Assembly: GCA_902386135.1 (NCBI GenBank)
Contig: CABMIB010000038.1
Location: forward strand, 1 to 44,224
DNA: 44,224 nucleotides
Direction: 5' to 3'
From: an uncultured archaeon
GTDB lineage: Archaea > Halobacteriota > Methanosarcinia > Methanosarcinales > Methanoperedenaceae
The notes beneath the pieces were generated by a model, which was not told the origin of the DNA, did no database searches, and worked only from the letters and a program-made list of their open reading frames with translations. Position 1 is the stretch's first letter; each line of letters begins with the position of its first letter. A program made the translations under genes and the position numbers. Shown here one piece after another: positions 35,255 through 43,713 of this stretch.

Positions 35255-36148
35255 TTATGCAAAAACATACCCTTCAAGGTGATAATCTTTCTCATAATCT
35301 TTTTCACAATCTTTCTTATCCTCTACAGCAAAGTGTTTGCAGCTAGCACAAAACGTTGAGTAAGCTGCAATAATGCTATCAAGAGCATCGCCACCGGTAT
35401 CATTTAAAGCTGTAGTACGAATCGAGTCCGGAATTGAGATGAGGCTTGTTTTCATAAGTGCATCAACGATCTGCAAACGTTGATTTCTATACTCTTCGCC
35501 CCTGCCCTTATACGTCTTGTAAAGATTTTTGCCACTTGGCCGCTTTTCTAACTGCTTCAATGTAGAAGCCGGACAAATTTCTATAATTATGGTTTTTCCA
35601 CTCTCTACGCCCTGCATTGGTAAGACACGCGCCCGGCCAGCGCTCACCAATGGGTAGAGAATATCATGTATCCCATAGTAGGTCTGATAGCAAACTCTGA
35701 GGTTGTAAGGCGAAAAGGGGGTTTTACTACACTTGTCAGTGACTCTCTTGAGTTCCGAACTATTGGCGGCTTTCCAGCATGTCTTTCGGAAGTCTTTCGG
35801 GCCGGAAAAGGTCTCATAAAAATCCCGAACAAACTCAGCCCAGGTACCTACCTTAAACAGTTCCTGTATGACTTTATTTGGCAGCCCGAAAGGAAAGTCA
35901 GCTCCGAAGATGGAATTCTTCTCTCTGGCAATAAAATCCCGAAGCGCCGCAAGGCAGGAGTCGCGGTCATTCCCTGCGCCAGGGAGACTGGAAGCCTGGC
36001 AACAATCTTCAATCCGTAACTTTCTACCTTCAGCAATGCCTCTTGCAATCCATATCTTCTTACCCGCATCCTTAGCGCCGCTGAAATCGATACCATAGAT
36101 ATGGCGATTTGTATCTCGTGATTTTTCTGCTATATTTACTTCCCTCAT
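35255..36148 (-). CDS. DUF429-like RNase H-fold protein
   Basis: A 297-residue protein. The N-terminal HIYGIDFSGAKDAGKKIWIARG is the hallmark first strand of the DUF429/predicted RNase H-fold nuclease group. A later FGADFPFGLP supplies another acidic strand, IIIEICPAS another, and the C-terminal NDTGGDALDSIIAAYS the final Asp. It could be a nuclease, but no activity is established. ATG 36148 is preferred over the upstream TTG 36178. The gene is divergent from rpl18a and convergent with nothing; the trp promoter lies at its 3' side. Confidence 0.75.
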   Translation of the reverse strand: MREVNIAEKSRDTNRHIYGIDFSGAKDAGKKIWIARGIAEGRKLRIEDCCQASSLPGAGNDRDSCLAALRDFIAREKNSIFGADFPFGLPNKVIQELFKVGTWAEFVRDFYETFSGPKDFRKTCWKAANSSELKRVTDKCSKTPFSPYNLRVCYQTYYGIHDILYPLVSAGRARVLPMQGVESGKTIIIEICPASTLKQLEKRPSGKNLYKTYKGRGEEYRNQRLQIVDALMKTSLISIPDSIRTTALNDTGGDALDSIIAAYSTFCASCKHFAVEDKKDCEKDYEKDYHLEGYVFA

Positions 36149-36178
36149 ATTTTTGCGATACTTGATATCTTTTCTCAA

Positions 36179-36251
36179 GCGTTCGATCTATAAGTTCCAG
36201 TAGGTATATATCTGATTGAGTATAACTCAAACCCCCTGTTCAGGTGATACA
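36179..36251 (+). promoter_or_regulatory. Promoter of rpl18a-pfdA-ftsY
   Basis: A TATA box (ggtatatatc, ~36203-36212) would start transcription near 36233. An aggtgat ribosome binding site (36241-36247) precedes ATG 36252. Confidence 0.6.
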
Positions 36252-36431
36252 ATGAATTTTATAGTGAAGGGAACTTTCAAAGCCGGAGAAAAATGGGAAC
36301 ACTTTACAAAAACTGTAACTTCCCAGAACAAAAACAGTGCATTTGAGAAGGCATATTCATTAATAGGCAGCGAGCACGGATTGAGGCGCACTCTAATAAA
36401 GATCGAATCTGCGGAAGAGGAAAAAGCATGA
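36252..36431 (+). CDS. rpl18a: Ribosomal protein L18a / LX
   Basis: A 59-residue archaeal large-subunit ribosomal protein (LX, eukaryotic L18a/L20A half-length form): MNFIVKGTFKAGEKWEHFTK, then KAYSLIGSEHGLRRTLIKIES. ATG 36252 with an aggtgat ribosome binding site gives the normal length. The upstream in-frame extension from 36216 is not part of the family. It overlaps pfdA by four bases and is the diagnostic archaeal gene of the window. Confidence 0.95.
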   Translation: MNFIVKGTFKAGEKWEHFTKTVTSQNKNSAFEKAYSLIGSEHGLRRTLIKIESAEEEKA

Positions 36432-36871
36432 GTGACGGCAAAATAACCCAGCAGCAGCTCCAGGATATGGCCGCCAGGCACCAGCAGTACCAGTACCAGG
36501 GAGAGGCCATAGCACAGCAGATTAACATGGTAAAGATAACGATCAAAGATGTTGAGACGGCATTAACGACCATTACATCTTTAAAAGACGAGACTGCCGG
36601 GAAAGAGATACTTGTACCCATCGGATTCAGTTCATTTGTCAATGCAACCCTTACCAGCCCCGATAAAGTGGTGATCGGGATCGGAGCGGGTGTAAGCGTT
36701 GAAAAGAAAACGGATGATGCCAAAGCCTTCCTTGAGAAGAGAAAGGATGAACTCAATAAGTATTACGAGCAATTGAACAATGCACTCGGGAAGCTTGCCG
36801 GGGAGATGCAGAACATCGAGAAAGTCCTGCAGAGCCAGGCGCAGCCCCAGCAGCCGATGCGCGCAGAGTGA
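36428..36871 (+). CDS. pfdA: Prefoldin alpha subunit
   Basis: A 147-residue co-chaperone subunit. Two long coiled-coil helices (about 5-50 and 95-135) flank a beta-hairpin region (EILVPIGFSSFVNATLTSPDKVVIGIGAGVSVEK). Six-subunit prefoldin delivers unfolded proteins to the thermosome. The ATG overlaps the rpl18a stop (ATGA). The order rpl18a-pfdA-ftsY is conserved across many euryarchaea. The Gln-rich ends are typical of the subunit. Confidence 0.96.
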   Translation: MSDGKITQQQLQDMAARHQQYQYQGEAIAQQINMVKITIKDVETALTTITSLKDETAGKEILVPIGFSSFVNATLTSPDKVVIGIGAGVSVEKKTDDAKAFLEKRKDELNKYYEQLNNALGKLAGEMQNIEKVLQSQAQPQQPMRAE

Positions 36872-36932
36872 AATCCGGGTTGGGGGGCCTGTTCACTGAT
36901 AATAAAACCCCATATGGGGATTATTGGTAAAT

Positions 36933-37991
36933 ATGTTCGATAAACTCAAAGAAAAGCTTGGCGGCTTTAAGAAAATCCTCGGCGGTGCGATCGAAGAGAA
37001 GGAACAGGAAGCCATCAAAGCCGAGCCTGTAAAACCGGAAATTGCTGTAAAAAAAGAAGCGTCGGAGCCCGCGAAACCTATCGAGACGGCTAAAGCGCCT
37101 GAAAAAGCCGGCATATTCGATAAAATAAAAGCCGCTGTCCTTGAACAGGAATTCATCATAGAAGAGAAAAGCGTGAAAGAACACCTCTGGGAGCTTGAGA
37201 TGGCGCTCCTGGAAAGTGATGTTGCGCTGCCTGTAGCCGAGAAGATAGTAGAGGCTGTGAAGGCTGAACTTGTGGGAAGCCGCCGGAAAATCGGCTCTGA
37301 CACAGGCAATATAGTCGAAACTGCCCTGCGGCAGGCTATATTAAAAGTAATTTCTGTCGAATCTTTTGACTTTGACGGGTTCATTAAAAAGTCCAATAAG
37401 CCTGTGAGCATTGTTTTTGTGGGCGTGAACGGCACGGGCAAGACCACGACGATAGCAAAAATGGCCGAGCGGTTCAAAGAGCAGGGTTATTCCGTGGTAA
37501 TAGCAGCAGGCGATACCTTCCGCGCAGGCGCCATCGAGCAGATAGAAAGACACGCCGAGGCCCTGGGCATAAAGCTCATAAAACACCAGGAAGGGGCTGA
37601 CCCTGCGGCTGTAGTTTACGATGCTATCCAGTTCGCAAAGGCAAAGCATAAGGATATCGTGCTTGCTGACACCGCGGGCAGGATGCACACTAATATCAAC
37701 CTGATGGACCAGTTGAAAAAAGTATGCAGGGTCAACAACCCCGACCTCATCATCTTCGTGGATGAGGCTGTAGCCGGCAATGACGCGGTGGAGCGTGCGA
37801 AGCTCTTTAACAGCGCTGTGGCTTTTAACGGGAGCATACTGACAAAGCAGGACGCGGATGCAAAAGGCGGCGCGGCCATATCCATAGCATATACAACCGG
37901 CAAGCCGGTACTGTTCCTCGGTATCGGTCAGAGCTATAAGGACCTCGTAAAGTTTGACCCGGACTGGCTGCTTGACAGGTTATTTGAATGA
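36933..37991 (+). CDS. ftsY: Signal recognition particle receptor FtsY
   Basis: A 352-residue SRP-receptor GTPase. A charged Lys/Glu/Ala-rich A-domain (~1-80) is followed by the NG domain. G1 is GVNGTGKTT (~164-172), the insertion-box DTFRAGAIEQ, G3 DTAGRMH, and G4 TKQDADAKGG, where TKxD is usual. The end GQSYKDLVKFDPDWLLDRLF is characteristic. ATG 36933 (MFDKLKEKLGG) is the conserved start; a TTG at 36924 is in frame. It targets ribosome-SRP complexes to the membrane together with SRP54. Confidence 0.97.
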   Translation: MFDKLKEKLGGFKKILGGAIEEKEQEAIKAEPVKPEIAVKKEASEPAKPIETAKAPEKAGIFDKIKAAVLEQEFIIEEKSVKEHLWELEMALLESDVALPVAEKIVEAVKAELVGSRRKIGSDTGNIVETALRQAILKVISVESFDFDGFIKKSNKPVSIVFVGVNGTGKTTTIAKMAERFKEQGYSVVIAAGDTFRAGAIEQIERHAEALGIKLIKHQEGADPAAVVYDAIQFAKAKHKDIVLADTAGRMHTNINLMDQLKKVCRVNNPDLIIFVDEAVAGNDAVERAKLFNSAVAFNGSILTKQDADAKGGAAISIAYTTGKPVLFLGIGQSYKDLVKFDPDWLLDRLFE

Positions 37992-38020
37992 CCTTGGTTA
38001 CTTTTTAAGACTATGCATAA

Positions 38021-38050
38021 GTTTCGTACAAAAACGAACAGTATTTATAT
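38021..38050 (+). promoter_or_regulatory. MsvR-type box and TATA of the MsvR-like gene
   Basis: TTCG (38023-38026), eight bases, then CGAA (38035-38038) form an inverted repeat three bases before the TATA box gtatttatat (38041-38050). Characterised MsvR proteins bind TTCG…CGAA-type inverted repeats, including at their own promoters. The TATA position predicts a start at ~38070-38074, at the first ATG, suggesting a leaderless transcript or a start at the downstream ATG 38093. Confidence 0.6.
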
Positions 38051-38071
38051 TACTAAGGCTATTTACAAATC

Positions 38072-38830
38072 ATGGGTCATGTACGGAACACTATGATTTT
38101 CTCTACTGACAACGGTATAGTGGCTCTGGACAGCCCGGTCAAGTTGAAAATACTTGAACTCCTGAGGAAAGGCACGATATCTTTTGACGAACTCGTAGAG
38201 CAATCGAGGAAAGCGAAATCCACTATCTCGGTGCATCTGGATGACCTTCAGGAATTGAACCTGATACAGGAAAAAACATATCCCAATGATAAACGGAAAA
38301 AATATTACGTGCTGAACTCCATCTGCCTGGCTTATTCAGAGCTGCCGCTGCGCAGGCAATATAATGAACACCTTGATAATATTGCTGCTGCGGGGGCGAA
38401 CTCCGATTCCTTCATGATGCATCTTTTCCAGACGGTCAGGTTCGGCATGGAAGCATACGGGTTTGACCCGAAACCTATCATGAAAAGGCTCGGGAGCGAC
38501 GTTGGGACAAAGATCGGTCAGAAATTCAGGTCGGATGATAATGAGGGGGTTTTGAACGAACTTTCTGTTTTCTGGAGAGAACACAGGCTTGGGGACATGA
38601 AAATCCTCCAGGTCGCCAATCCTGCGGTACTTATCAATAATTGCTATCACTGCGGTAAGATGCCGAATGTCGGGAAAACATTATGCTCTATGGATGAGGG
38701 AATCATCGAAGGTGTTTTTTCAAGCAGGCTGAACCTCCACTATGTTGTGAAGGAAACCGAGTGCTACGGAACCGGGCATAACCACTGCAAATTCGTGGTT
38801 GAAGAGCAGGCTGAAAAGCCGAAAAAGTGA
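38072..38830 (+). CDS. msvR: MsvR-like redox regulator (ArsR HTH + V4R domain)
   Basis: A 252-residue transcription regulator. Residues ~15-75 form an ArsR-type winged helix (LDSPVKLKILELLRKGTISFDELVEQSRKAKSTISVHL…). The C-terminal part (~105-245) is a V4R domain with a Cys/His set: NCYHCGKMP, TLCSMDEGIIEGVF and ECYGTGHNHCKF. This architecture defines MsvR, a methanogen-lineage regulator whose V4R cysteines sense redox state. The upstream TTCG-N8-CGAA box fits autoregulation. ATG 38072 coincides with the predicted transcript start; ATG 38093 is the alternative. Target genes cannot be read from the window. Confidence 0.85.
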   Translation: MGHVRNTMIFSTDNGIVALDSPVKLKILELLRKGTISFDELVEQSRKAKSTISVHLDDLQELNLIQEKTYPNDKRKKYYVLNSICLAYSELPLRRQYNEHLDNIAAAGANSDSFMMHLFQTVRFGMEAYGFDPKPIMKRLGSDVGTKIGQKFRSDDNEGVLNELSVFWREHRLGDMKILQVANPAVLINNCYHCGKMPNVGKTLCSMDEGIIEGVFSSRLNLHYVVKETECYGTGHNHCKFVVEEQAEKPKK

Positions 38831-38881
38831 CCGCTGATTATCATTAATAGGATGCTAATAGGACGCATGTAGCTAACCGGG

Positions 38882-39076
38882 TTATTTTATACTTTTCAGT
38901 ATATAATCAAGTGAATCCTTTAATTCCCTTATAATGCCTGCTATGTAGCCGGGAAGGCTGAACACGAACGGCTGGGCGCGGTCCCACCAGAGAGGGACAG
39001 AGAGCCCACCTAGCACGATAAGCAGGAGCAGGAATATTACTATTATCTCGCTTATTTTCATGATAATAATACTCAT
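38882..39076 (-). CDS. Small single-span membrane protein
   Basis: A 64-residue protein. One N-terminal membrane helix (EIIVIFLLLLIVLGGLSVPLW) is followed by a Trp-rich WWDRAQPFVFSLPG turn and an amphipathic C-terminal helix. I do not recognise it. ATG 39076 and ATG 39061 are both possible. It is convergent with the MsvR-like gene. Confidence 0.5.
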   Translation of the reverse strand: MSIIIMKISEIIVIFLLLLIVLGGLSVPLWWDRAQPFVFSLPGYIAGIIRELKDSLDYILKSIK

Positions 39077-39157
39077 AATCTGATGCTTATTAAGCTTAGC
39101 GACGGTTTAGGATGGTTTAGGACAGTTTAGAATGGTTTACGACAGTTACGGATGTCT
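39077..39157. repeat. Short tandem repeat downstream of argJ
   Basis: About four tandem copies of a 15-base unit of the form ggatggtttaggaca/gacagtttagaatgg occupy ~39101-39150. No gene. Confidence 0.6.
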
Positions 39158-40333
39158 TCACGTCGTATACATCGCATTGATCTTCACATAATCATACGTC
39201 AGGTCGCATCCCCATGCAACAGCCTCATGAACCCCAATACCAAGCTCTACCTCGATAATGATCTCCTCGCCTGCCATGATGCTCTTTAGCGCCTCAAGCT
39301 TCCCCTCGACTATCTTTCCCTGGCTGACAAGCGCCACCTCCTCTTTGTTATTGGAGAACTTCAGGGAAATCTTATCCTGCTCCACCTCAGCCCCGGAATA
39401 CCCCGCCGCAGCCACGACCCTTCCCCAGTTCGGGTCTTTCCCGAATATCGCTGTTTTCACAAGCGGCGAGCGAACGATCGCCTTTGCTGCGAGCCTTGCG
39501 TCCTCCTGTATGCGTGCGCCTGTTATCCGCGCCTCTATCAACCTGGTTGCGCCCTCGCCATCCCTTGCAATCATCTTTGCAAGAGCTATGCACACATGAT
39601 CAAGCCCTTCCTGGAATGCCTCTTCCTCGCATTCATTGTATCCCGTTGCCGTGACCAGCGCCATATCGTTGGTGCTCGTATCCCCGTCCACCACGACCAT
39701 ATTGAAACTTCTGTCAACCGCTTTCCTCAAGCAACTATCAAGAGTTTTCTTTGAGAGCGCCGCGTCAGTATATAAAAACACGAGCATAGTTCCCATGTTC
39801 GGCTCTATCATCCCGGAGCCTTTAGCGATGCCTCCGATGTGAACGCCGTTATCGAGTTCCACTGCAATTTCTTTCATCTTTGTGTCCGTGGTCATGATCG
39901 CGCGGGCACAGGCTTTGCTGGCTTCTTTCGTGTCCGATAGCCCACCAAACACCTCTTCAAGCTGGGCTGCTATTACTTTTTTATCAAGATATCGTCCTAT
40001 TACGCCTGTCGAAGCCACTCCGATCTCTTCGGGTTTGCAATTGAGCTTTTTAGCCAGTACCCCTGCCATCCACTGAGCGTCCTGGACGCCTCTTTCGCCC
40101 GTAAAAGCATTGGCGCACCCGCTGTTCGCGATGATTCCTTTCAACTCACACTTCTCAAGCGCCTTCCGGGTAACGATAAGCGGCGCTGCGATCACCTTAT
40201 TTCGTGTGAAAACGCCAGCCACAGCAAGGTGGGGTGCATCTACGGCGATAATAGCAAGACCATTCTTCCCCTGCTTGATTCCGTTCGCCCTTACTCCCTT
40301 AACTGCGCAGATACCGCCATCGATGAGCTTCAT
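39158..40333 (-). CDS. argJ: Bifunctional ornithine acetyltransferase / N-acetylglutamate synthase
   Basis: A 391-residue arginine biosynthesis enzyme that recycles the acetyl group from N-acetylornithine to glutamate. The autocleavage site lies in GSGMIEPNMGTMLVFLYTD, with the nucleophilic Thr of the (A/G)TML motif. Other family segments are GIIANSGCANAFTG, VASTGVIG and DPNWGRVVAAAGYSG. It ends the DUF123-argC-CBS-argJ minus-strand run, six bases after the CBS gene. Whether it also uses acetyl-CoA (bifunctional) cannot be decided from sequence. Confidence 0.97.
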   Translation of the reverse strand: MKLIDGGICAVKGVRANGIKQGKNGLAIIAVDAPHLAVAGVFTRNKVIAAPLIVTRKALEKCELKGIIANSGCANAFTGERGVQDAQWMAGVLAKKLNCKPEEIGVASTGVIGRYLDKKVIAAQLEEVFGGLSDTKEASKACARAIMTTDTKMKEIAVELDNGVHIGGIAKGSGMIEPNMGTMLVFLYTDAALSKKTLDSCLRKAVDRSFNMVVVDGDTSTNDMALVTATGYNECEEEAFQEGLDHVCIALAKMIARDGEGATRLIEARITGARIQEDARLAAKAIVRSPLVKTAIFGKDPNWGRVVAAAGYSGAEVEQDKISLKFSNNKEEVALVSQGKIVEGKLEALKSIMAGEEIIIEVELGIGVHEAVAWGCDLTYDYVKINAMYTT

Positions 40334-40339
40334 AAAAAT

Positions 40340-40810
40340 TCATTCCGCTGATGAGAGACCTCTGATAATATCGCTTCGCGCAACTATTCCCACAAGCTTC
40401 CCGTTCTCTATGACAGGCAGCCGGTTGACCTTATACCTGACCATCCTGGCAGATGCCTCCTCAAGGCTGTCCTCAGGAGATATCGAATGGACTGTTTTTT
40501 TCATGATGCTCCGCACGGGTTTCAGCTTCGCTTCTTCGATTGACTTTTTAAACTCCTCAAATCTCACAAGGCTTCTTAAAGGGACCTCTACTACCTCAAG
40601 CGGACTCGGAAGCCACAGCTCTCCTGAGAACTCGGGAACCTTAAAAAGCTTGAGCAGGTCGGTTTCGGAAACTACACCCACGACTTTCCCATTCTCAACC
40701 ACGGGCATGCCGCTTATGTGGTTCTCTTTGAACAGCGTCGAAAGATAACCCACTGTATCATCCGGCTTGCAGGTAATTACATCCTTATTCATTACGTCCT
40801 TTACTTTCAT
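40340..40810 (-). CDS. Two-CBS-domain protein
   Basis: A 156-residue protein of two CBS domains: VKDVMNKDVITCKPDDTVGYL…NGKVVGVVSETDLLKL and VRSIMKKTVHSISPEDSLEEA…NGKLVGIVARSDIIRGL. A ~35-residue linker joins them. CBS pairs bind adenosine nucleotides and act as energy or ligand sensors. ATG 40810 follows a gaggtag ribosome binding site; a TTG at 40828 overlapping argC is in frame. Its place between argC and argJ suggests a link to arginine synthesis, but no function is established. Confidence 0.93.
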   Translation of the reverse strand: MKVKDVMNKDVITCKPDDTVGYLSTLFKENHISGMPVVENGKVVGVVSETDLLKLFKVPEFSGELWLPSPLEVVEVPLRSLVRFEEFKKSIEEAKLKPVRSIMKKTVHSISPEDSLEEASARMVRYKVNRLPVIENGKLVGIVARSDIIRGLSSAE

Positions 40811-40817
40811 ATCTACC

Positions 40818-41828
40818 TCACGGGGCAACGCCGGGCGTCCAGAGACCCATAGTCTCTGGAATCCCGAACATCAGGTTCATGTTCTGTATAGCCTGACCCG
40901 ATGCGCCTTTTACAAGATTGTCGATCGCTGATATTATAACTATCCTGTTGCTTCCTTTTTCGACCTCAAAACCGATATCGCAGAAATTAGAGCTGCGCAC
41001 GCTGCCAAGCACCGGAATACTTTTGATGAGCCTGATAAACGGCTTATCCTGATAAAAATCCCGATACATCTCGTCCACTTCTTCCGCGCTCAATTCCCGC
41101 TTTACAAAAATATGCGCCGTGGTCAGGATTCCGCGCACGCTTGGAATAACGTGAGGGGTGAAGCTTATCTTTTTCAGCCCCGGCTCAAGCCGTGTAAGTT
41201 CCTGCACTATCTCGGCGCGGTGGCGGTGCGAGGTGAGTTTGTAAGCCTGGATATTCTCTGCCATGTTGGGATAATGGGACACTTCCGTAGGCTCAGCACC
41301 CGCGCCTGATATCCCGCTTTTTGAATCAAAAACCGTAAGTTCGATAAGCCCTGCCGCGGCTAACGGCGCAGCAGCAAGTGACGCGCCTGTTGGGTAGCAT
41401 CCGGGGTTCGCTATGAACGACTGCTCTGAAACTTCGGGATGAAGTTCGGGAATCCCGTACACTGCACATCTGGGGTCAGTATGCTTTATCTTATAAACTT
41501 TTTCAAAAACCTCTGTCTCCAGACGGTAATCCGCGCTGAGATCAATTACCTTTGCGCCGGCATCGAGAAGAGCGGGCACGACCTGCATAGCAGTGCCGTG
41601 GGGTACGGCAGTGAACACGATGTCAGAGCGCGATGCCACATCTTCCGCGCCCAGGTCTTCAAAATCCAGGTCGTATATTTTCCGGAGATGGGTATGGGTA
41701 TCGCTGACCTTCTGTCCTTTCCTGCTGCGCGAAGTCACAGCGGTGACATTTGCCTCCGGATGCCCTGAAAGCAGGCGCAGAAGCTCTCCGCCTGTGTATC
41801 CTGACCCTCCGATAATTCCGATGTCCAT
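40818..41828 (-). CDS. argC: N-acetyl-gamma-glutamyl-phosphate reductase
   Basis: A 336-residue NADPH-dependent reductase, the third step of arginine synthesis. The nucleotide-binding IGIIGGSGYTGGELLRLL starts the protein and the catalytic Cys lies in IANPGCYPTGASL (~145-157). SGISGAGAEPTE and HRHRAEIVQEL follow as expected for the family. It lies seven bases downstream of the DUF123 gene and overlaps the start region of the CBS gene's upstream extension. Confidence 0.97.
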   Translation of the reverse strand: MDIGIIGGSGYTGGELLRLLSGHPEANVTAVTSRSRKGQKVSDTHTHLRKIYDLDFEDLGAEDVASRSDIVFTAVPHGTAMQVVPALLDAGAKVIDLSADYRLETEVFEKVYKIKHTDPRCAVYGIPELHPEVSEQSFIANPGCYPTGASLAAAPLAAAGLIELTVFDSKSGISGAGAEPTEVSHYPNMAENIQAYKLTSHRHRAEIVQELTRLEPGLKKISFTPHVIPSVRGILTTAHIFVKRELSAEEVDEMYRDFYQDKPFIRLIKSIPVLGSVRSSNFCDIGFEVEKGSNRIVIISAIDNLVKGASGQAIQNMNLMFGIPETMGLWTPGVAP

Positions 41829-41835
41829 ATACTCC

Positions 41836-42273
41836 CTACATGTTCGGACTTATTATGATACTTTCGTTCTCTATGAGTTTGCTGCACGTCCTGACAATAT
41901 TTTCTTTTAAATCTGTCCCGGAAAAGAAAAGATGTGTCCGGCAGGCGCAGTCGGTACATCCGAATCCCGGAATTTCTTCGGAAAACTGCACCAGCGTTCT
42001 TGCAACCGTGCATTCAATCGCTTCATCTGTTGGTAAGAGTATGGCGCAAACGACTCTGGAATGAGGCAGCAGGTAGTCGATATGCCATTTTCTTGTGCGG
42101 TTCTTGCCTGAAGCTACATTGAAGTGCCTTGTTACACGCTTAAATCCCCCTGTTCCGAGGGCTGAGCCGACGTAGGCGTAATAGCCTTTTTTGAAATGAA
42201 GCTCTCCTAATCTGCCTGTGCGGATATCGGTGTCGTTGTCCAGTTTGAGGATTAGGATGTAAACGCCTCTCAT
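41836..42273 (-). CDS. DUF123 GIY-YIG nuclease-like protein
   Basis: A 145-residue DUF123 protein, a GIY-YIG-related archaeal family: GVYILILKLDND, then GYYAYVGSALGTGGFKRVTRH, KWHIDYLLPH and GFGCTDCACRTHLFF. The GVY/YVG strand pair and the Cys-rich segment are diagnostic. Family members sometimes occur fused to endonuclease III. It appears to be the first gene of the arg operon here; the link may be only positional. Confidence 0.92.
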   Translation of the reverse strand: MRGVYILILKLDNDTDIRTGRLGELHFKKGYYAYVGSALGTGGFKRVTRHFNVASGKNRTRKWHIDYLLPHSRVVCAILLPTDEAIECTVARTLVQFSEEIPGFGCTDCACRTHLFFSGTDLKENIVRTCSKLIENESIIISPNM

Positions 42274-42549
42274 GTTCGGTTGAAGTTATGTATTTTTTTA
42301 CTGTCTCTCTTCTCAATTTTCCCATAGCGCTTTTGCCCATTCATCTCACTAAGCATATGTTGAGTTCATTTATCAAGCTTTTGATAGCAGTGTAAAATTA
42401 ATAATAGTTGCAACAAGATCTCTCTGCAAAGATTTTCTTATAATTTATTAGAAAATCATCACGGTTTTAAAAATCCGCTTCTCTACAAACCGTAAAAGAT
42501 ATATATATTTACATATATTTGTCTTTTCAATAACCCCGGAGGAGTTGAT
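42274..42549 (+). promoter_or_regulatory. Intergenic region with promoter of the 82-residue gene
   Basis: No gene. A TATA-rich run (gatatatatatttacatat, ~42498-42516) would start transcription near 42530-42535. A strong ggaggagtt ribosome binding site (42537-42545) precedes the GTG at 42550. Confidence 0.5.
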
Positions 42550-42798
42550 GTGAAAAAAGATATCTTACGTTATGTTTTAAAAATGGTGTTACAGGACTTT
42601 GAAAATCTTGCGACATCTGAACAGATAACGAAATTCAAGAAAAAGTACAGCGGTGTAAACTGGCAAAAAACTATAGAGAAAGACCTTTTGGAATATGCTG
42701 ACACTGCCATAGCTATGAAGCGGTGGATTGGAAACGTGATATCGTTTATGGTGGAACATGATATTGTTAAAGAAGGCGAGAAGTATAGATATTCGTGA
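42550..42798 (+). CDS. Small hypothetical protein
   Basis: An 82-residue, mainly helical protein. It starts with GTG after a strong ggaggag ribosome binding site. Sequence such as KMVLQDFENLATSEQITKFKKKYSGVNWQKTIEKDLLEYADTA and a terminal HDIVKEGEKYRYS wing suggest a winged-helix-like domain, but I cannot name the family. It is convergent with the first zinc-ribbon gene. Confidence 0.62.
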   Translation: MKKDILRYVLKMVLQDFENLATSEQITKFKKKYSGVNWQKTIEKDLLEYADTAIAMKRWIGNVISFMVEHDIVKEGEKYRYS

Positions 42799-42839
42799 CC
42801 TGATCTTTTGTATTTCTTTTTAGATAAATCCTCACTGAT

Positions 42840-43007
42840 TCAATGATTCAAAAACCTGTTACATCCATTAGGACATGCCCCTGAATTTAACCCATTAGAA
42901 CTCCATGTTTGGCCGCACACCTCGCACATTAAGATTACACAGTTCTCCAATCTCAGTACCCTAAGATTCAATACGCTAAGCTCTGCTAATTGTTTTTCAG
43001 GATCCAT
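42840..43007 (-). CDS. Small zinc-ribbon protein, copy 1
   Basis: A 55-residue protein. An N-terminal leucine-rich helix (MDPEKQLAELSVLNLRVLRL) leads to ENCVILMCEVCGQTW and GACPNGCN, two Cys pairs (CEVC and CPNGC) forming a zinc ribbon. It is clearly homologous to the protein at 43492-43647 and lies in the first unit of a tandem duplication. ATG 43007 overlaps the stop of a small upstream frame (…EDINLERGYVKVEIDCYGS) whose start would be ATT at the position of the ATG in copy 2. The function is unknown; such proteins often bind nucleic acid or partner proteins. Confidence 0.7.
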   Translation of the reverse strand: MDPEKQLAELSVLNLRVLRLENCVILMCEVCGQTWSSNGLNSGACPNGCNRFLNH

Positions 43008-43129
43008 AACAATCAATCTCCACTTTCACATAGCCTCTTTCTAAATTTATATCTTCTATTGTACATTTAAACTGAATTTTATATTCACTCCTTTCAATCT
43101 AAAATCTCTTACGCACAACTCAAGCCTCA

Positions 43130-43195
43130 CAATAGGTAAGGAGGAGGAGAAACGAGTGTTCCTCCCCGATAAAGTCCCACTCCTCTTTCGTTAAA
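43130..43195 (-). ncRNA. Structured leader element, copy 1
   Basis: Two adjacent hairpins: ggagga 43143-43148 / tcctcc 43160-43165, and aaag 43171-43174 / cttt 43185-43188, joined by ccgat. The same pair with different stem bases occurs upstream of zinc-ribbon copy 2, including an A-T to G-C exchange in the second stem. On the minus strand it would lie in the 5' leader of copy 1. The strand and function are inferred. Confidence 0.4.
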
Positions 43196-43341
43196 TACCA
43201 AAGCACGTCGATTTTTCGACAAGCATTAAACTGTATCAACATGTACTTAAGCTTTACCATTTATAAAAATCAGCACAGGCTTGCTGGGGTTGATGCATAA
43301 AAATATTACTTAAATATATCCGATAATCGACCATCATAATC

Positions 43342-43450
43342 TTTAAATACAATAGAATTGTTCAAGAATAATCGTGGGCAGGAAAATAACTTTTTTAATA
43401 CACTAACCCCCACTCCCCAACCTGCCCACAAACTTATTTTGAATTGTTAT
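43342..43450 (+). ncRNA. Possible small RNA, copy 1
   Basis: A TATA-like tttaaata (~43342-43349) lies about 25 bases before GTGGGCAGG (43374-43382), which pairs with CCTGCCCAC (43421-43429). The loop carries taatacactaaccccca. The same arrangement recurs at 44009-44095. No coding potential. Confidence 0.35.
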
Positions 43451-43491
43451 AAAAGGTGAATGTTTATACAATCTCACCAATCTTTACGTTT

Positions 43492-43713
43492 TCAAAACAT
43501 GTTACATCCGTTAGGGCAAACCCATGAATTCGATCTATCCGGATTCCATGTTTCACCGCATTTCTCACACATCAGGATTACACAGTTCTCCAGTTCCAGC
43601 ACCCGAATTTTCGATAGGCCCGGCTCTGCCGGTTGTTTTTCAGAAGTCATCCTCAAAGTCTCCATCTTACAATAGTCTCTCTGTAGATTTATATCTTCCG
43701 TCGTATGTTTAAG
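43492..43713 (-). CDS. Small zinc-ribbon protein, copy 2
   Basis: Homolog of copy 1. The core reads SKIRVLELENCVILMCEKCGETW and WVCPNGCNMF, with CEKC and CPNGC Cys pairs. A start comparable with copy 1 is ATG 43647 (MTSEKQPAEPG, 52 residues). The frame is also open from ATG 43716 (MHLKHTTEDINL), where the segment that is a separate upstream frame in copy 1 becomes an N-terminal extension. The upstream gaggggg ribosome binding site supports the longer start. The function is unknown. Confidence 0.68.
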   Translation of the reverse strand, partial: LKHTTEDINLQRDYCKMETLRMTSEKQPAEPGLSKIRVLELENCVILMCEKCGETWNPDRSNSWVCPNGCNMF

